64,000 bases of DNA. It comes from Streptomyces sp. MMG1533. Its GTDB lineage: Bacteria > Actinomycetota > Actinomycetes > Streptomycetales > Streptomycetaceae. The stretch covers positions 1 to 64,000 of the forward strand of contig NZ_LGDG01000231.1 in assembly GCF_001279775.1 (NCBI RefSeq). Direction: 5' to 3'. Position numbers and translations under genes: made by a program. Below are positions 45,662-53,992 of this stretch, piece after piece; the stretch's first letter is position 1; the number at the start of each line of letters is the position of its first letter. The notes beneath the pieces are model-generated. The model did no database searches. It was given only the letters and a program-made list of their open reading frames with translations, and was not told where the DNA came from.

Positions 45662-47449
45662 TTGTCGACCGCCATCCTCACCGGTCAGCCGGTCCCCGGA
45701 TCGTCGATCGAGGGCGATCTGCGGTCCCTCGGCTTCGACGTCCGGATAGCCGCCGACACCGCCGACGCCGAGGCGCTCCTCGCCCAGGTGCCGGGTGACC
45801 AGCGGGCCGCCGTGGTCGACGCCCGCTTCGTGGGCCACGTCCACGCCCTGCGCCTCGGCCTCACCGACCCCCGCTTCCCGCTCGCCGCGGTGCCGGGCGC
45901 CGTGACCGCCCAGCCCGCCGGCCGCCAGGCCCTGACCCGGGCGGTGGCCCGCGAGAACTCCGCCGGCGGCGGTACGGCCGTCGCCGTCGACAGCCTCGCC
46001 GACCGCATCGTCACCGCCCTCGCGGCCGACGGCACCGACGTGCACCGCCCCGAGCTCGGCAGCCTGGTCGCCGAAGTCCCGGCCGACCCGCAGGCCCGCA
46101 ACGAGGCACGGCAGGCCGTCGCCGCCGTCGACGACGAAGCCGTACGCCTGAAGTCGGCCGTGAAGGCCCGCGACGGCTTCTTCACCACCTACTGCATCAG
46201 CCCGTACTCCCGCTACATCGCCCGCTGGTGCGCCCGCCGGGGCCTGACCCCGAACCAGGTCACCACCGCCTCCCTGATCACCGCGCTGATCGCGGCGGGC
46301 TGCGCGGCCACCGGCACCCGCGAAGGCTTCGTCGCGGCCGGCATCCTGCTGATCTTCTCCTTCGTCCTCGACTGCACCGACGGACAACTCGCCCGCTACT
46401 CCCTGCAGTACTCGACGCTCGGCGCCTGGCTGGACGCCACCTTCGACCGGGCCAAGGAGTACGCCTACTACGCGGGCCTCGCCCTGGGAGCCGCCCGAGG
46501 CGGCGAAGACGTATGGGCCCTCGCCCTCGGCGCGATGGTCCTGCAGACCTGCCGGCACGTCGTGGACTTCTCCTTCAACGAGGCCAACCACGACGCCACC
46601 GCCAACACCAGCCCCACGGCTGCCCTTTCGGACAAGCTCGACAGCGTCGGGTGGACCGTGTGGGTGCGCCGGATGATCGTCCTGCCGATCGGCGAGCGCT
46701 GGGCGATGATCGCCGTCCTCACCGCGGTGACCACTCCTCGTATCACCTTCTACGCGCTGCTCATCGGGTGCGCGTTCGCGGCGACGTACACGACGGCGGG
46801 GCGCGTGCTGCGGTCGCTGACGCGGAAGGCGCGGCGCACGGACCGGGCCGCTCAGGCCCTGGCGGACCTCGCGGACAACGGGCCGCTCGCCTCACTTGTG
46901 GCGCATGCCACCCGCGCCCGCCTCGGCACCCCGCTGCTGGTGGCGCTGGCCGGGACCATTGTCCTCGCCGTGTCTCTCTTCTCCGGAGCGACCTGGGCGC
47001 CGGTCGCGGGTGCCGTCGTGTACACCATCACCGCCGGCCAGGCGCTGTACCGCCCCCTCAAGGGCTCCCTCGACTGGCTCGTCCCCCCGCTCTTCCGCGC
47101 CGCCGAATACGGCACCGTCCTGGTACTGGCGGCCCAAGCGGACGTGAACGGGGCCCTTCCTGCGGCTTTCGGCCTGGTGGCGGCCGTCGCCTACCATCAC
47201 TACGACACGGTGTACCGCATCCGCGGCAACGCCGGAGCGCCCCCGGCCTGGCTGGTGCGCGCCATCGGGGGGCACGAAGGGCGGACGCTGCTCGTCACCG
47301 TTCTGGCTGCGGTGCTCACCGCTTCGCAGTTCAAGGTCGCGCTCACGGTCCTCGCCGTGGCCGTCGCCCTGGTGGTGCTCGTCGAGAGCATCCGCTTCTG
47401 GGCGTCCTCCGGGGCGCCCGCCGTACACGATGAAGGAGAACCCGCATGA
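45662..47449 (+). CDS. CDP-alcohol phosphotransferase with extra N- and C-terminal domains (DUF5941-type)
   Basis: 595 residues, TTG 45662 with GGGAG upstream. Residues 1-165 form a soluble domain of unknown kind. Residues about 180-380 form the membrane CDP-alcohol phosphotransferase domain with the full catalytic motif: D-x2-D-G-Q-L-A-R then G-x3-D-x3-D (DCTDGQLARYS...LGAWLDATFD), so all four Asp are present. A second hydrophobic region with several helices follows (about 420-590). It transfers a phosphoalcohol from a CDP-alcohol to an acceptor alcohol in the membrane. First gene of a tightly packed operon (4-bp overlap with the next). GATAGC with TGAACA 17 bp upstream could be its promoter. 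Confidence 0.9.
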   Translation: MSTAILTGQPVPGSSIEGDLRSLGFDVRIAADTADAEALLAQVPGDQRAAVVDARFVGHVHALRLGLTDPRFPLAAVPGAVTAQPAGRQALTRAVARENSAGGGTAVAVDSLADRIVTALAADGTDVHRPELGSLVAEVPADPQARNEARQAVAAVDDEAVRLKSAVKARDGFFTTYCISPYSRYIARWCARRGLTPNQVTTASLITALIAAGCAATGTREGFVAAGILLIFSFVLDCTDGQLARYSLQYSTLGAWLDATFDRAKEYAYYAGLALGAARGGEDVWALALGAMVLQTCRHVVDFSFNEANHDATANTSPTAALSDKLDSVGWTVWVRRMIVLPIGERWAMIAVLTAVTTPRITFYALLIGCAFAATYTTAGRVLRSLTRKARRTDRAAQALADLADNGPLASLVAHATRARLGTPLLVALAGTIVLAVSLFSGATWAPVAGAVVYTITAGQALYRPLKGSLDWLVPPLFRAAEYGTVLVLAAQADVNGALPAAFGLVAAVAYHHYDTVYRIRGNAGAPPAWLVRAIGGHEGRTLLVTVLAAVLTASQFKVALTVLAVAVALVVLVESIRFWASSGAPAVHDEGEPA

Positions 47450-48198
47450 TCGGCCTCGTGCTGGCGGCCGGCGCCGGACGGCGTCTGCGCCCCTACACCG
47501 ACAGCCTTCCCAAGGCGCTGGTGCCGGTGGGGCCCGCGGGCATAGAGGGCGAACCGACGGTCCTGGACCTGACACTCGGCAACTTCGCCGAGATCGGTCT
47601 GACCGAGGTCGGGATCATCGTCGGCTACCGCAAGGAAGCGGTGTACGAGCGCAAGGCGGCCCTGGAGCAGAAGTACGGCCTCAAGCTCACCCTCATCGAC
47701 AACGACAAGGCCGAGGAGTGGAACAACGCCTACTCCCTCTGGTGCGGCCGTGACGCCCTCAAGGACGGTGTGATCCTCGCCAACGGCGACACCGTCCACC
47801 CGGTCTCCGTCGAGAAGACGCTGCTCGCCGCCCGCGGCGACGGCAAGAAGATCATCCTTGCCCTCGACACGGTGAAGTCCCTCGCGGACGAGGAGATGAA
47901 GGTCGTCGTCGACCCCGCCAAGGGCATGACGAAGATCACCAAGCTGATGGACCCGTCCGAGGCCACCGGTGAGTACATCGGCGTCACCCTCATCGAGGGC
48001 GACGCCGCCCCGGAGCTGGCCGACGCGCTGAAGACGGTCTGGGAGACCGACCCGCAGCAGTTCTACGAGCACGGCTACCAGGAGCTGGTGAACCGCGGCT
48101 TCCGGATCGACGTGGCGCCGATCGGCGACGTCAAGTGGGTGGAGATCGACAACCACGACGATCTCGCCCGTGGACGGGAGATCGCGTGCCTCTACTGA
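47446..48198 (+). CDS. CTP-type sugar/alcohol phosphate nucleotidyltransferase
   Basis: 250 residues, ATG 47446 overlapping the previous stop (ATGA). NTP-transferase fold: LVLAAGAGRRLRPYTDSLPKALVPV (nucleotide-binding G-x-G-x-R and P-K-x-L), DNDKAEEWNNAYSLW, LANGDTVHP (metal Asp) and KWVEIDNHDDL (C-terminal metal/ligand site). The family is close to phosphocholine cytidylyltransferases and other small CDP-alcohol-forming enzymes. In this operon it should charge a phosphoalcohol, plausibly glycerol phosphate, to the CDP form for the phosphotransferases on either side. The base and substrate are inferred from context. Confidence 0.9.
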   Translation: MIGLVLAAGAGRRLRPYTDSLPKALVPVGPAGIEGEPTVLDLTLGNFAEIGLTEVGIIVGYRKEAVYERKAALEQKYGLKLTLIDNDKAEEWNNAYSLWCGRDALKDGVILANGDTVHPVSVEKTLLAARGDGKKIILALDTVKSLADEEMKVVVDPAKGMTKITKLMDPSEATGEYIGVTLIEGDAAPELADALKTVWETDPQQFYEHGYQELVNRGFRIDVAPIGDVKWVEIDNHDDLARGREIACLY

Positions 48199-49247
48199 CC
48201 CGGCTCATCCCCGCGCCGGTCGTCGTCGACATCCGCCCGGGTGCCCTGGACGACCTGGTCGGCGTCCTCGCCGACGAGCGCATCTCGCACTCCGGCAGGC
48301 TCGCCATCGCCGTCAGCGGCGGCTCCGGCGCCAAGTTGCGGGAGCGCCTCGCCCCCTCGCTGACCGGCGCCACCTGGTACGAGGTCGGCGGCGGCACCCT
48401 CGACGACGCGGTCCGGCTGGCCGGTGACATAAAGGCCGGCCACTACGACGCGGTCGTGGGCCTCGGCGGCGGCAAGATCATCGACTGCGCCAAGTTCGCC
48501 GCGGCACGCGTGGGCCTCCCGCTGGTCGCCGTACCGACGAACCTCGCGCACGACGGCCTGTGCTCGCCGGTCGCCACCCTCGACAACGACGCCGGGCGCG
48601 GCTCCTACGGTGTGCCGAACCCGATCGCGGTCGTCATCGACCTCGACGTCATCCGCGAGGCGCCGGTGCGCTTCGTGCGGGCGGGCATCGGCGACGCGAT
48701 CTCCAACATCTCCGCGATCGCCGACTGGGAGCTCGCCAACCGCGTCAAGGGCGAGAAGATCGACGGCCTCGCCGCCGCGATCGCCCGCCAGGCCGGTGAG
48801 GCGGTCCTCAGGCACCCCGGCGGCATCGGGGACACCGGTTTCCTCCAGGTCCTCGCCGAGGCGCTGGTCCTCAGCGGTATCGCGATGTCGGTGTCCGGCG
48901 ACTCACGGCCGTCCTCCGGGGCGTGCCACGAGATCAACCACGCCTTCGACCTGCTCTTCCCCAAGCGGGCGGCCGCCCACGGCGAGCAGTGCGGACTGGG
49001 CGCGGCCTTCGCGATGTACCTGCGCGGGGCCCACGAGGAGTCGGCCTACATGGCCGAGGTACTGCGCCGGCACGGGCTGCCGGTGCTGCCGGAGGAGATC
49101 GGCTTCACGGTGGCCGAGTTCGTCCGCGCCGTGGAGTTCGCCCCCGAGACCAGGCCCGGCCGCTACACGATCCTCGAACACCTCGACCTCAAGACCGAAC
49201 AGATCAAGGACATCTACGCCGACTATGTCAAGGCCATCGGTAGCTGA
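48186..49247 (+). CDS. Iron-containing alcohol dehydrogenase, glycerol-1-phosphate dehydrogenase type
   Basis: 353 residues, GTG 48186, overlapping the previous gene by 13 bp. NAD(P)-dependent metal ADH fold: EVGGGTLDDAVR, VGLGGGKIIDCAKFAA, VPTNLAHDGLCSPVATLD, Asp ligand in AGIGDAISN, first His in SGACHEINHAFD and second His in AAHGEQCGLG. These match EgsA/AraM enzymes that reduce dihydroxyacetone phosphate to sn-glycerol 1-phosphate, the stereoisomer of archaeal lipids, better than glycerol or alcohol dehydrogenase. Within this operon it would make the alcohol phosphate that is then cytidylylated. The enzyme family is fairly sure; the product stereochemistry is an inference. Confidence 0.85.
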   Translation: MPLLTRLIPAPVVVDIRPGALDDLVGVLADERISHSGRLAIAVSGGSGAKLRERLAPSLTGATWYEVGGGTLDDAVRLAGDIKAGHYDAVVGLGGGKIIDCAKFAAARVGLPLVAVPTNLAHDGLCSPVATLDNDAGRGSYGVPNPIAVVIDLDVIREAPVRFVRAGIGDAISNISAIADWELANRVKGEKIDGLAAAIARQAGEAVLRHPGGIGDTGFLQVLAEALVLSGIAMSVSGDSRPSSGACHEINHAFDLLFPKRAAAHGEQCGLGAAFAMYLRGAHEESAYMAEVLRRHGLPVLPEEIGFTVAEFVRAVEFAPETRPGRYTILEHLDLKTEQIKDIYADYVKAIGS

Positions 49248-50004
49248 ACTCCGTCCGGTCGTCCACCCCGCAGGGGTGAAGGACCGGCGCAGCGGTGAGC
49301 ACTGGATGGGGCGCCTCTACATGCGCGAGGTGTCCCTGCGGGTCGACCGCTACCTGGTCAACACCAGGGTCACGCCCAACCAGCTCACGTACCTGATGAC
49401 CGTCTTCGGCGTCCTCGCGGCCCCGGCACTCCTGGTGCCGGGGATCCCGGGCGCCGTGCTCGGCGTGGTGTGCGTCCAGATGTACCTGCTGCTGGACTGC
49501 GTCGACGGCGAGATCGCGCGCTGGAAGAAGCAGTACTCGCTCGGCGGTGTCTACCTGGACCGGGTCGGCGCCTATCTGACCGACGCCGCGGTACTCGTCG
49601 GCTTCGGACTGCGCGCCGCCGACCTGTGGGGCTCCGGGCGCATCGACTGGCTGTGGGCCTTCCTCGGCACCCTGGCCGCACTCGGCGCCATCCTGATCAA
49701 GGCCGAGACCGACCTCGTCGGTGTCGCCCGCCACCAGGGCGGCCTGCCCCCGGTCAAGGAAGCGGCGTCCGAGCCGCGCTCCTCGGGCATGGCGCTGGCC
49801 CGCAAGGCCGCCGCGGCGCTGAAGTTCCACCGGCTGGTGCTCGGGATCGAGGCGTCCCTGCTGATCCTGGTCCTGGCGGTCCTGGACCAGGTGCGCGACG
49901 ACCTGTTCTTCTCCCGGCTCGGCGTCGCGGTGCTGGCCGGCATAGCGCTCCTGCAGACCCTGCTGCACCTCGTGTCCATCCTCGCGTCGAGCAGACTGCG
50001 GTGA
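49225..50004 (+). CDS. CDP-alcohol phosphotransferase family protein lacking the last Asp
   Basis: 259 residues, ATG 49225, overlapping the dehydrogenase gene by 23 bp. Membrane protein with about five helices and the CDP-OH-P motif D-x2-D-G-E-I-A-R ... L-G-G-V-Y-L-D-R-V-G-A. In the standard motif (D-G-x2-A-R-x8-G-x3-D-x3-D) the final Asp, thought to act as base, is Ala here. It could be inactive, use another residue, or have a changed role. By comparison the first gene of the operon keeps all four Asp residues. RVTPNQLTYLMT at the first helix is typical of the family. Confidence 0.9.
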   Translation: MSRPSVAELRPVVHPAGVKDRRSGEHWMGRLYMREVSLRVDRYLVNTRVTPNQLTYLMTVFGVLAAPALLVPGIPGAVLGVVCVQMYLLLDCVDGEIARWKKQYSLGGVYLDRVGAYLTDAAVLVGFGLRAADLWGSGRIDWLWAFLGTLAALGAILIKAETDLVGVARHQGGLPPVKEAASEPRSSGMALARKAAAALKFHRLVLGIEASLLILVLAVLDQVRDDLFFSRLGVAVLAGIALLQTLLHLVSILASSRLR

Positions 50005-50894
50005 GTGCCGTGACATCCTCCCTCAAGGTCGGCGCGGTCATCATCACCATGGGCAACCGCCCCGACGAACTGCGCGCCCTGCTCGACTCGGTCGCCAAGC
50101 AGGACGGCGCCCCGGTCGAGGCGGTCGTCGTCGGCAACGGCTCGCCCGTCCCGGACGTCCCCGAAGGCGTCCGTACGATCGAACTGCCGGAGAACCTGGG
50201 CATCCCCGGCGGCCGCAACGTCGGCATCGAGGCCTTCGGCCCCAGCGGCCGCGACGTCGACATATTGCTTTTCCTCGACGACGACGGCCTGCTCGCCGGC
50301 CACGACACCGCCGAACTGTGCCGCCAGGCCTTCCAGGCCGACCCCGAGCTCGGCATCATCAGCTTCCGCATCGCCGACCCCGAGACCGGTGTCACCCAAC
50401 GCCGCCACGTCCCGCGGCTGCGCGCCTCCGACCCGATGCGCTCCTCCCGGGTCACCACCTTCCTCGGCGGCGCCAACGCCGTCCGCACCCAGGTACTCGC
50501 CGAAGTCGGCGGCCTCCCGGACGAGTTCTTCTACGCCCACGAGGAAACCGACCTGGCATGGCGGGCCCTCGACGCGGGCTGGATGATCGACTACCGGTCC
50601 GACATGGTGCTGTACCACCCCACGACCGCGCCCTCGCGGCACGCGGTCTACCACCGCATGGTCGCCCGCAACCGGGTCTGGCTCGCCCGCCGCAACCTGC
50701 CCAGGCCCCTGATCCCGGTCTACCTCGGCGTCTGGCTGCTGCTCACCCTGGTGCGCCGCCCCTCGCGCCCCGCCCTGAAGGCGTGGTTCGGCGGATTCCG
50801 GGAAGGTTGGACCACGCCCTGCGGCCAGCGCCGGCCCATGAAGTGGCGTACGGTGTGGCGGCTGACTCGGCTGGGCCGGCCCCCTGTCATCTGA
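50001..50894 (+). CDS. Glycosyltransferase family 2 protein
   Basis: 297 residues, GTG 50001 overlapping the previous stop (GTGA). GT-A fold: VGAVIITMGNRPDELRALLDSV, VVVGNGS, PGGRNVGIEA, the D-x-D element LLFLDDDG, GVTQRR, LGGANAVRTQV, FFYAHEETDLAWRALDAGW with the E-T-D-L catalytic region. A hydrophobic stretch near residue 240 (PLIPVYLGVWLLLTLV) may attach it to the membrane. The donor and acceptor are unknown. In context it probably decorates or extends the product of the phosphotransferases before export. Confidence 0.92.
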   Translation: MSAVTSSLKVGAVIITMGNRPDELRALLDSVAKQDGAPVEAVVVGNGSPVPDVPEGVRTIELPENLGIPGGRNVGIEAFGPSGRDVDILLFLDDDGLLAGHDTAELCRQAFQADPELGIISFRIADPETGVTQRRHVPRLRASDPMRSSRVTTFLGGANAVRTQVLAEVGGLPDEFFYAHEETDLAWRALDAGWMIDYRSDMVLYHPTTAPSRHAVYHRMVARNRVWLARRNLPRPLIPVYLGVWLLLTLVRRPSRPALKAWFGGFREGWTTPCGQRRPMKWRTVWRLTRLGRPPVI

Positions 50895-50990
50895 CAAGCT
50901 CGTTCCTGAGAGCACCGGGGCCGTACCGAGGTTCCGGGCTCATGCCATGCCCGCACAGGCTGCGCATCCCGAAGACGAAAGTTTCCACTA

Positions 50991-51920
50991 GTGAGTGAGA
51001 CAACGCACGACGGCACGGTCGCGGTGAGCGCGCCCGTACCGCCCGACGAGGGCCTGACGGCGGCACGGCTCGCCGAGAAGTACGGCCTGACCGTGAGCGG
51101 CGCCCGGCCCTCCCTCGTCGAGTACGTCCGCCAGCTCTGGGACCGGCGTCACTTCATCCTCGCCTTCTCCCGGGCGAAGCTGACCGCCCAGTACAGCCAG
51201 GCGAAGCTGGGCCAGCTGTGGCAGGTCGTCACGCCGCTGCTGAACGCGGCCGTGTACTTCTTCATCTTCGGTGTGATCCTCGAGGCCGACCGCGGCATGT
51301 CCCGTGAGGTCTACATCCCGTTCCTGGTCACGGGTGTCTTCGTGTTCACCTTCACGCAGAGCTCGGTGATGGCGGGTGTGCGCGCGATCTCCGGCAACCT
51401 CGGCCTGGTCCGCGCCCTGCACTTCCCGCGCGCCTCACTGCCGGTCTCCTTCGCACTCCAGCAGCTCCAGCAGCTGCTGGCCTCGATGATCGTGCTGTTC
51501 GCGGTGACGGCCGCCTTCGGCAGCTACCCCGACCTGTCCTGGGCGCTGATCGTCCCGATCCTGGTGCTGCAGTTCCTCTTCAACACCGGCCTCGCCCTGA
51601 TCATGGCCCGGGCCGGCTCGAAGACCCCGGACCTCGCACAGCTCATGCCGTTCGTGATGCGTACGTGGATGTACGCGTCCGGCGTGATGTTCTCCATCCC
51701 GATCATGCTGAAGGACAAGCCGGACTGGATGGCGACCGTCCTGCAGTGGAACCCGGCCGCCATCTACATGGACCTGATGCGCTTCGCGCTCATCGACGGC
51801 TACGGCTCCGACAACCTGCCCAACCACGTCTGGGCGGCCGCGGGTGGCTGGGCGCTGCTCCTGGCCCTCGGCGGATTCGTGTACTTCTGGAAGGCGGAGG
51901 AGAGGTACGGCCGTGGCTGA
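50991..51920 (+). CDS. ABC-2 permease of a TagG/Wzm-type exporter
   Basis: 309 residues, GTG 50991. After about 60 polar residues: R-Q-L-W-DRRHFI-L-AFSRAKLTAQYSQAKLGQLWQVVTPLLNAAVYFFIF, a pattern of TagG, RfbA and Wzm permeases, then six membrane helices in all. It exports lipid-linked polymer with the following ATPase. It lies 96 bp after the glycosyltransferase. An 8-bp overlap joins it to the ATPase gene (coding ends 51920, next start 51913). Confidence 0.93.
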   Translation: MSETTHDGTVAVSAPVPPDEGLTAARLAEKYGLTVSGARPSLVEYVRQLWDRRHFILAFSRAKLTAQYSQAKLGQLWQVVTPLLNAAVYFFIFGVILEADRGMSREVYIPFLVTGVFVFTFTQSSVMAGVRAISGNLGLVRALHFPRASLPVSFALQQLQQLLASMIVLFAVTAAFGSYPDLSWALIVPILVLQFLFNTGLALIMARAGSKTPDLAQLMPFVMRTWMYASGVMFSIPIMLKDKPDWMATVLQWNPAAIYMDLMRFALIDGYGSDNLPNHVWAAAGGWALLLALGGFVYFWKAEERYGRG

Positions 51921-52692
51921 GCACACCATCGACGAGCAGATCCCCACCGTCATCGCGGACGAGCTGCACATCGTCTACCGCGTCAACGGCGCCAAGGCCG
52001 GCAAGGGCAGCGCCACCGCCGCCCTCAGCCGCATCGTCAAGCGCGGCGAGGAACGCGGCGTGCGCAAGGTGCACGCCGTCCGGGGCGTCTCCTTCGTCGC
52101 CTACCGGGGCGAGGCCATCGGTCTGATCGGCTCCAACGGCTCCGGCAAGTCGACCCTGCTGCGCGCCATCGCCGGTCTGCTCCCCGCCGAGAAGGGCAAG
52201 GTCTACACCGACGGCCAGCCCTCCCTGCTCGGCGTCAACGCGGCCCTCATGAACGACCTCACCGGCGAGCGGAACGTCATATTGGGCGGGCTCGCCATGG
52301 GAATGACCCGGGAGCAGATCAAGGAGCGCTACCAGGAGATCGTCGACTTCTCCGGCATCAACGAGAAGGGCGACTTCATCACCCTCCCGATGCGCACCTA
52401 CTCCTCCGGCATGGCGGCCCGTCTGCGGTTCTCCATCGCCGCCGCCAAGGACCACGACGTCCTCATGATCGACGAGGCCCTGGCCACCGGCGACCGCAAG
52501 TTCCAGAAGCGCTCCGAGGAGCGCATCCGGGAACTGCGCAAGGAGGCCGGGACCGTGTTTCTCGTCAGTCACAACAACAAGTCGATCCGTGACACCTGCA
52601 ACCGCGTCCTGTGGCTGGAACGCGGCGAGCTGCGCATGGACGGCCCGACCGACGAGGTCCTCAAGGAGTACGAGAAGTTCACGGGCAAGTAG
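51913..52692 (+). CDS. ABC ATPase of a TagH/Wzt-type exporter
   Basis: 259 residues, GTG 51913. TagH/Wzt-type ATP-binding protein: IGLIGSNGSGKSTLLRAIAGLLPAEKG (Walker A), YSSGMAARLRFSIAAAKDHDVLMIDEALATGDRKFQKRS (signature and Walker B) and FLVSHNNKSI (switch His). The extra C-terminal substrate-binding domain of Wzt is absent. Pairs with the permease before it to push a glycerol-phosphate- or sugar-containing molecule across the membrane. A hairpin at 52735-52761 ends the transcript. Confidence 0.93.
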   Translation: MAEHTIDEQIPTVIADELHIVYRVNGAKAGKGSATAALSRIVKRGEERGVRKVHAVRGVSFVAYRGEAIGLIGSNGSGKSTLLRAIAGLLPAEKGKVYTDGQPSLLGVNAALMNDLTGERNVILGGLAMGMTREQIKERYQEIVDFSGINEKGDFITLPMRTYSSGMAARLRFSIAAAKDHDVLMIDEALATGDRKFQKRSEERIRELRKEAGTVFLVSHNNKSIRDTCNRVLWLERGELRMDGPTDEVLKEYEKFTGK

Positions 52693-52734
52693 TCCACCCG
52701 GACTCGGGCGAAAGAGCCCACCCCGCTTCCCAGG

Positions 52735-52761
52735 GCCCCGCCGGAACTGCTCCGGCGGGGC
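52735..52761. terminator. 11-bp hairpin after the ABC exporter genes
   Basis: GCCCCGCCGGA (52735-52745) and TCCGGCGGGGC (52751-52761) pair perfectly around ACTGC. It starts 42 bases after the ATPase stop and should end the phosphoglycerol/export operon. Confidence 0.72.
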
Positions 52762-53018
52762 TCCGCGTCTGCAAAGGAAACGTCAACTTCGGCCCGCCTT
52801 AGGAATCTTGGGGCCAATCGGTGTGTTGTTGTGATGCGCAGGACACCCCGGAGATCCGTGACGCGTTGTACAACGTAAGCTGTACCGGTCCCGAATCGCG
52901 GCAAGTAGGGCGATAATGCGCGACACCCTCTAACTGGGGCGGCCGCGCGCACGGCCGGGCGGCGTGTCCGAAATAGTGTGTATTGGGTCCGCGGTGTAGA
53001 ACGGGAGATGTGACGGCG
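52762..53018. other. Regulatory gap before the hopanoid operon
   Basis: No gene is visible here. CGTTGTACAACG (52864-52875) is a perfect 12-base palindrome that could bind a dimeric repressor or contain a promoter element. GATAAT at 52912-52917 and TAAGCT nearby are -10-like, without clear -35 partners. The AT content is locally higher than in the flanks. This gap should contain the start of the hopanoid transcript. Confidence 0.5.
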
Positions 53019-53084
53019 ATGGCTACGGAAACTCCCCAGCTCCACGCAGCACGTGCCGTCCCCGCCCCGGGCAGTCGGCGGTGA
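53019..53084 (+). CDS. Possible 21-codon leader peptide coupled to hpnC
   Basis: ATG 53019 opens 21 codons ending at TGA 53082-53084, which overlaps the GTG start of hpnC (GTGA at 53081). GGGAG lies 11 bases upstream of the ATG, a little far. The peptide (MATETPQLHAARAVPAPG...) has no known family. Such overlap is the normal coupling pattern in this genome, so translation of the leader would help hpnC translation. Function as a true gene is uncertain. Confidence 0.35.
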   Translation: MATETPQLHAARAVPAPGSRR

Positions 53085-53992
53085 CGGGAACCGGCACGAC
53101 GCGCCCCGACCGGACGGAGCGCGGCACGCTCGACAAGGCCGCGGCGGAGAACTTCCCCGTGGCCCCCTTCTTCCTGCCCCGCAACTGGCGCGACGACCTC
53201 ATGGCCGTCTACGGCTTCGCCCGCCTCGTCGACGACATCGGCGACGGCGACCTCGCCCCCGGTGGCGCCGACGCCCGTCTGCTCGGGGTGTCGCCCGCGG
53301 AGTCCGAGGACCGCCTGGTGATGTTGGACGCCTTCGAGGCCGACTTCCGCCGGGTCTTCGACGCGGCCGGCCCAGGGCCGCGCCATCCGCTGCTGCGCCG
53401 CCTCCGGCCGACCGTTCGCCGCCGCGCGCTGACCCCCGAGCCCTTCCTCGGTCTGATCGGCGCCAATCGCCAGGACCAGCTCGTCACTCGCTACGAGACC
53501 TACGACGACCTCGTCGCCTACTGCGAACTGTCCGCCAATCCCGTCGGTCGTCTCGTCCTCGCCGTCACCGGCACCTCGACCCCCGAGCGGGTCCGTCTGT
53601 CGGACGCGATCTGCACGGCCCTCCAGATCGTCGAACACCTCCAGGACGTCGCCGAGGACCTCGGCCGCGACCGCATCTACCTGCCCGCCGAGGACATGAA
53701 GCGCTTTCACGTCCAGGAAGCGGATCTCGCCGCGAAAACCGGAGGCGCATCCGTGCGTGCACTGGTTGCATACGAAGCGCAACGCGCCAGCGATCTCCTG
53801 AATGAAGGCGCCCCCCTGGTGGGTAGCGTCCACGGCAGGTTGAGGCTGCTGCTCGCAGGGTTCGTGGCGGGGGGAAGGGCGGCAATCCACGCGATTGCCG
53901 CCACCGAATACGACGTACTTCCCGGCCCGCCCAAGCCCGGCAAGCTCCGGTTGCTGCGTGAGGTGGGCGTGACTCTGCGAGGAGAGGGGTGA
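53081..53992 (+). CDS. hpnC: Squalene synthase-like HpnC (hydroxysqualene synthase)
   Basis: 303 residues, GTG 53081. Trans-isoprenyl (squalene/phytoene synthase) fold: NFPVAPFFLPRNWRDDLMAVYGFARLVDDIGD (first D-x3-D), Y-ETYDDLVAYCELSANPVGRLVL, and IVEHLQDVAEDLGRDRIYLPAEDM (second D-x3-D). In bacteria lacking one-step squalene synthase, HpnC, D and E make squalene from farnesyl diphosphate: HpnD yields presqualene diphosphate, HpnC converts it to hydroxysqualene and HpnE reduces it. First large gene of the operon; stop overlaps hpnD by GTGA. Confidence 0.94.
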   Translation: MTGTGTTRPDRTERGTLDKAAAENFPVAPFFLPRNWRDDLMAVYGFARLVDDIGDGDLAPGGADARLLGVSPAESEDRLVMLDAFEADFRRVFDAAGPGPRHPLLRRLRPTVRRRALTPEPFLGLIGANRQDQLVTRYETYDDLVAYCELSANPVGRLVLAVTGTSTPERVRLSDAICTALQIVEHLQDVAEDLGRDRIYLPAEDMKRFHVQEADLAAKTGGASVRALVAYEAQRASDLLNEGAPLVGSVHGRLRLLLAGFVAGGRAAIHAIAATEYDVLPGPPKPGKLRLLREVGVTLRGEG

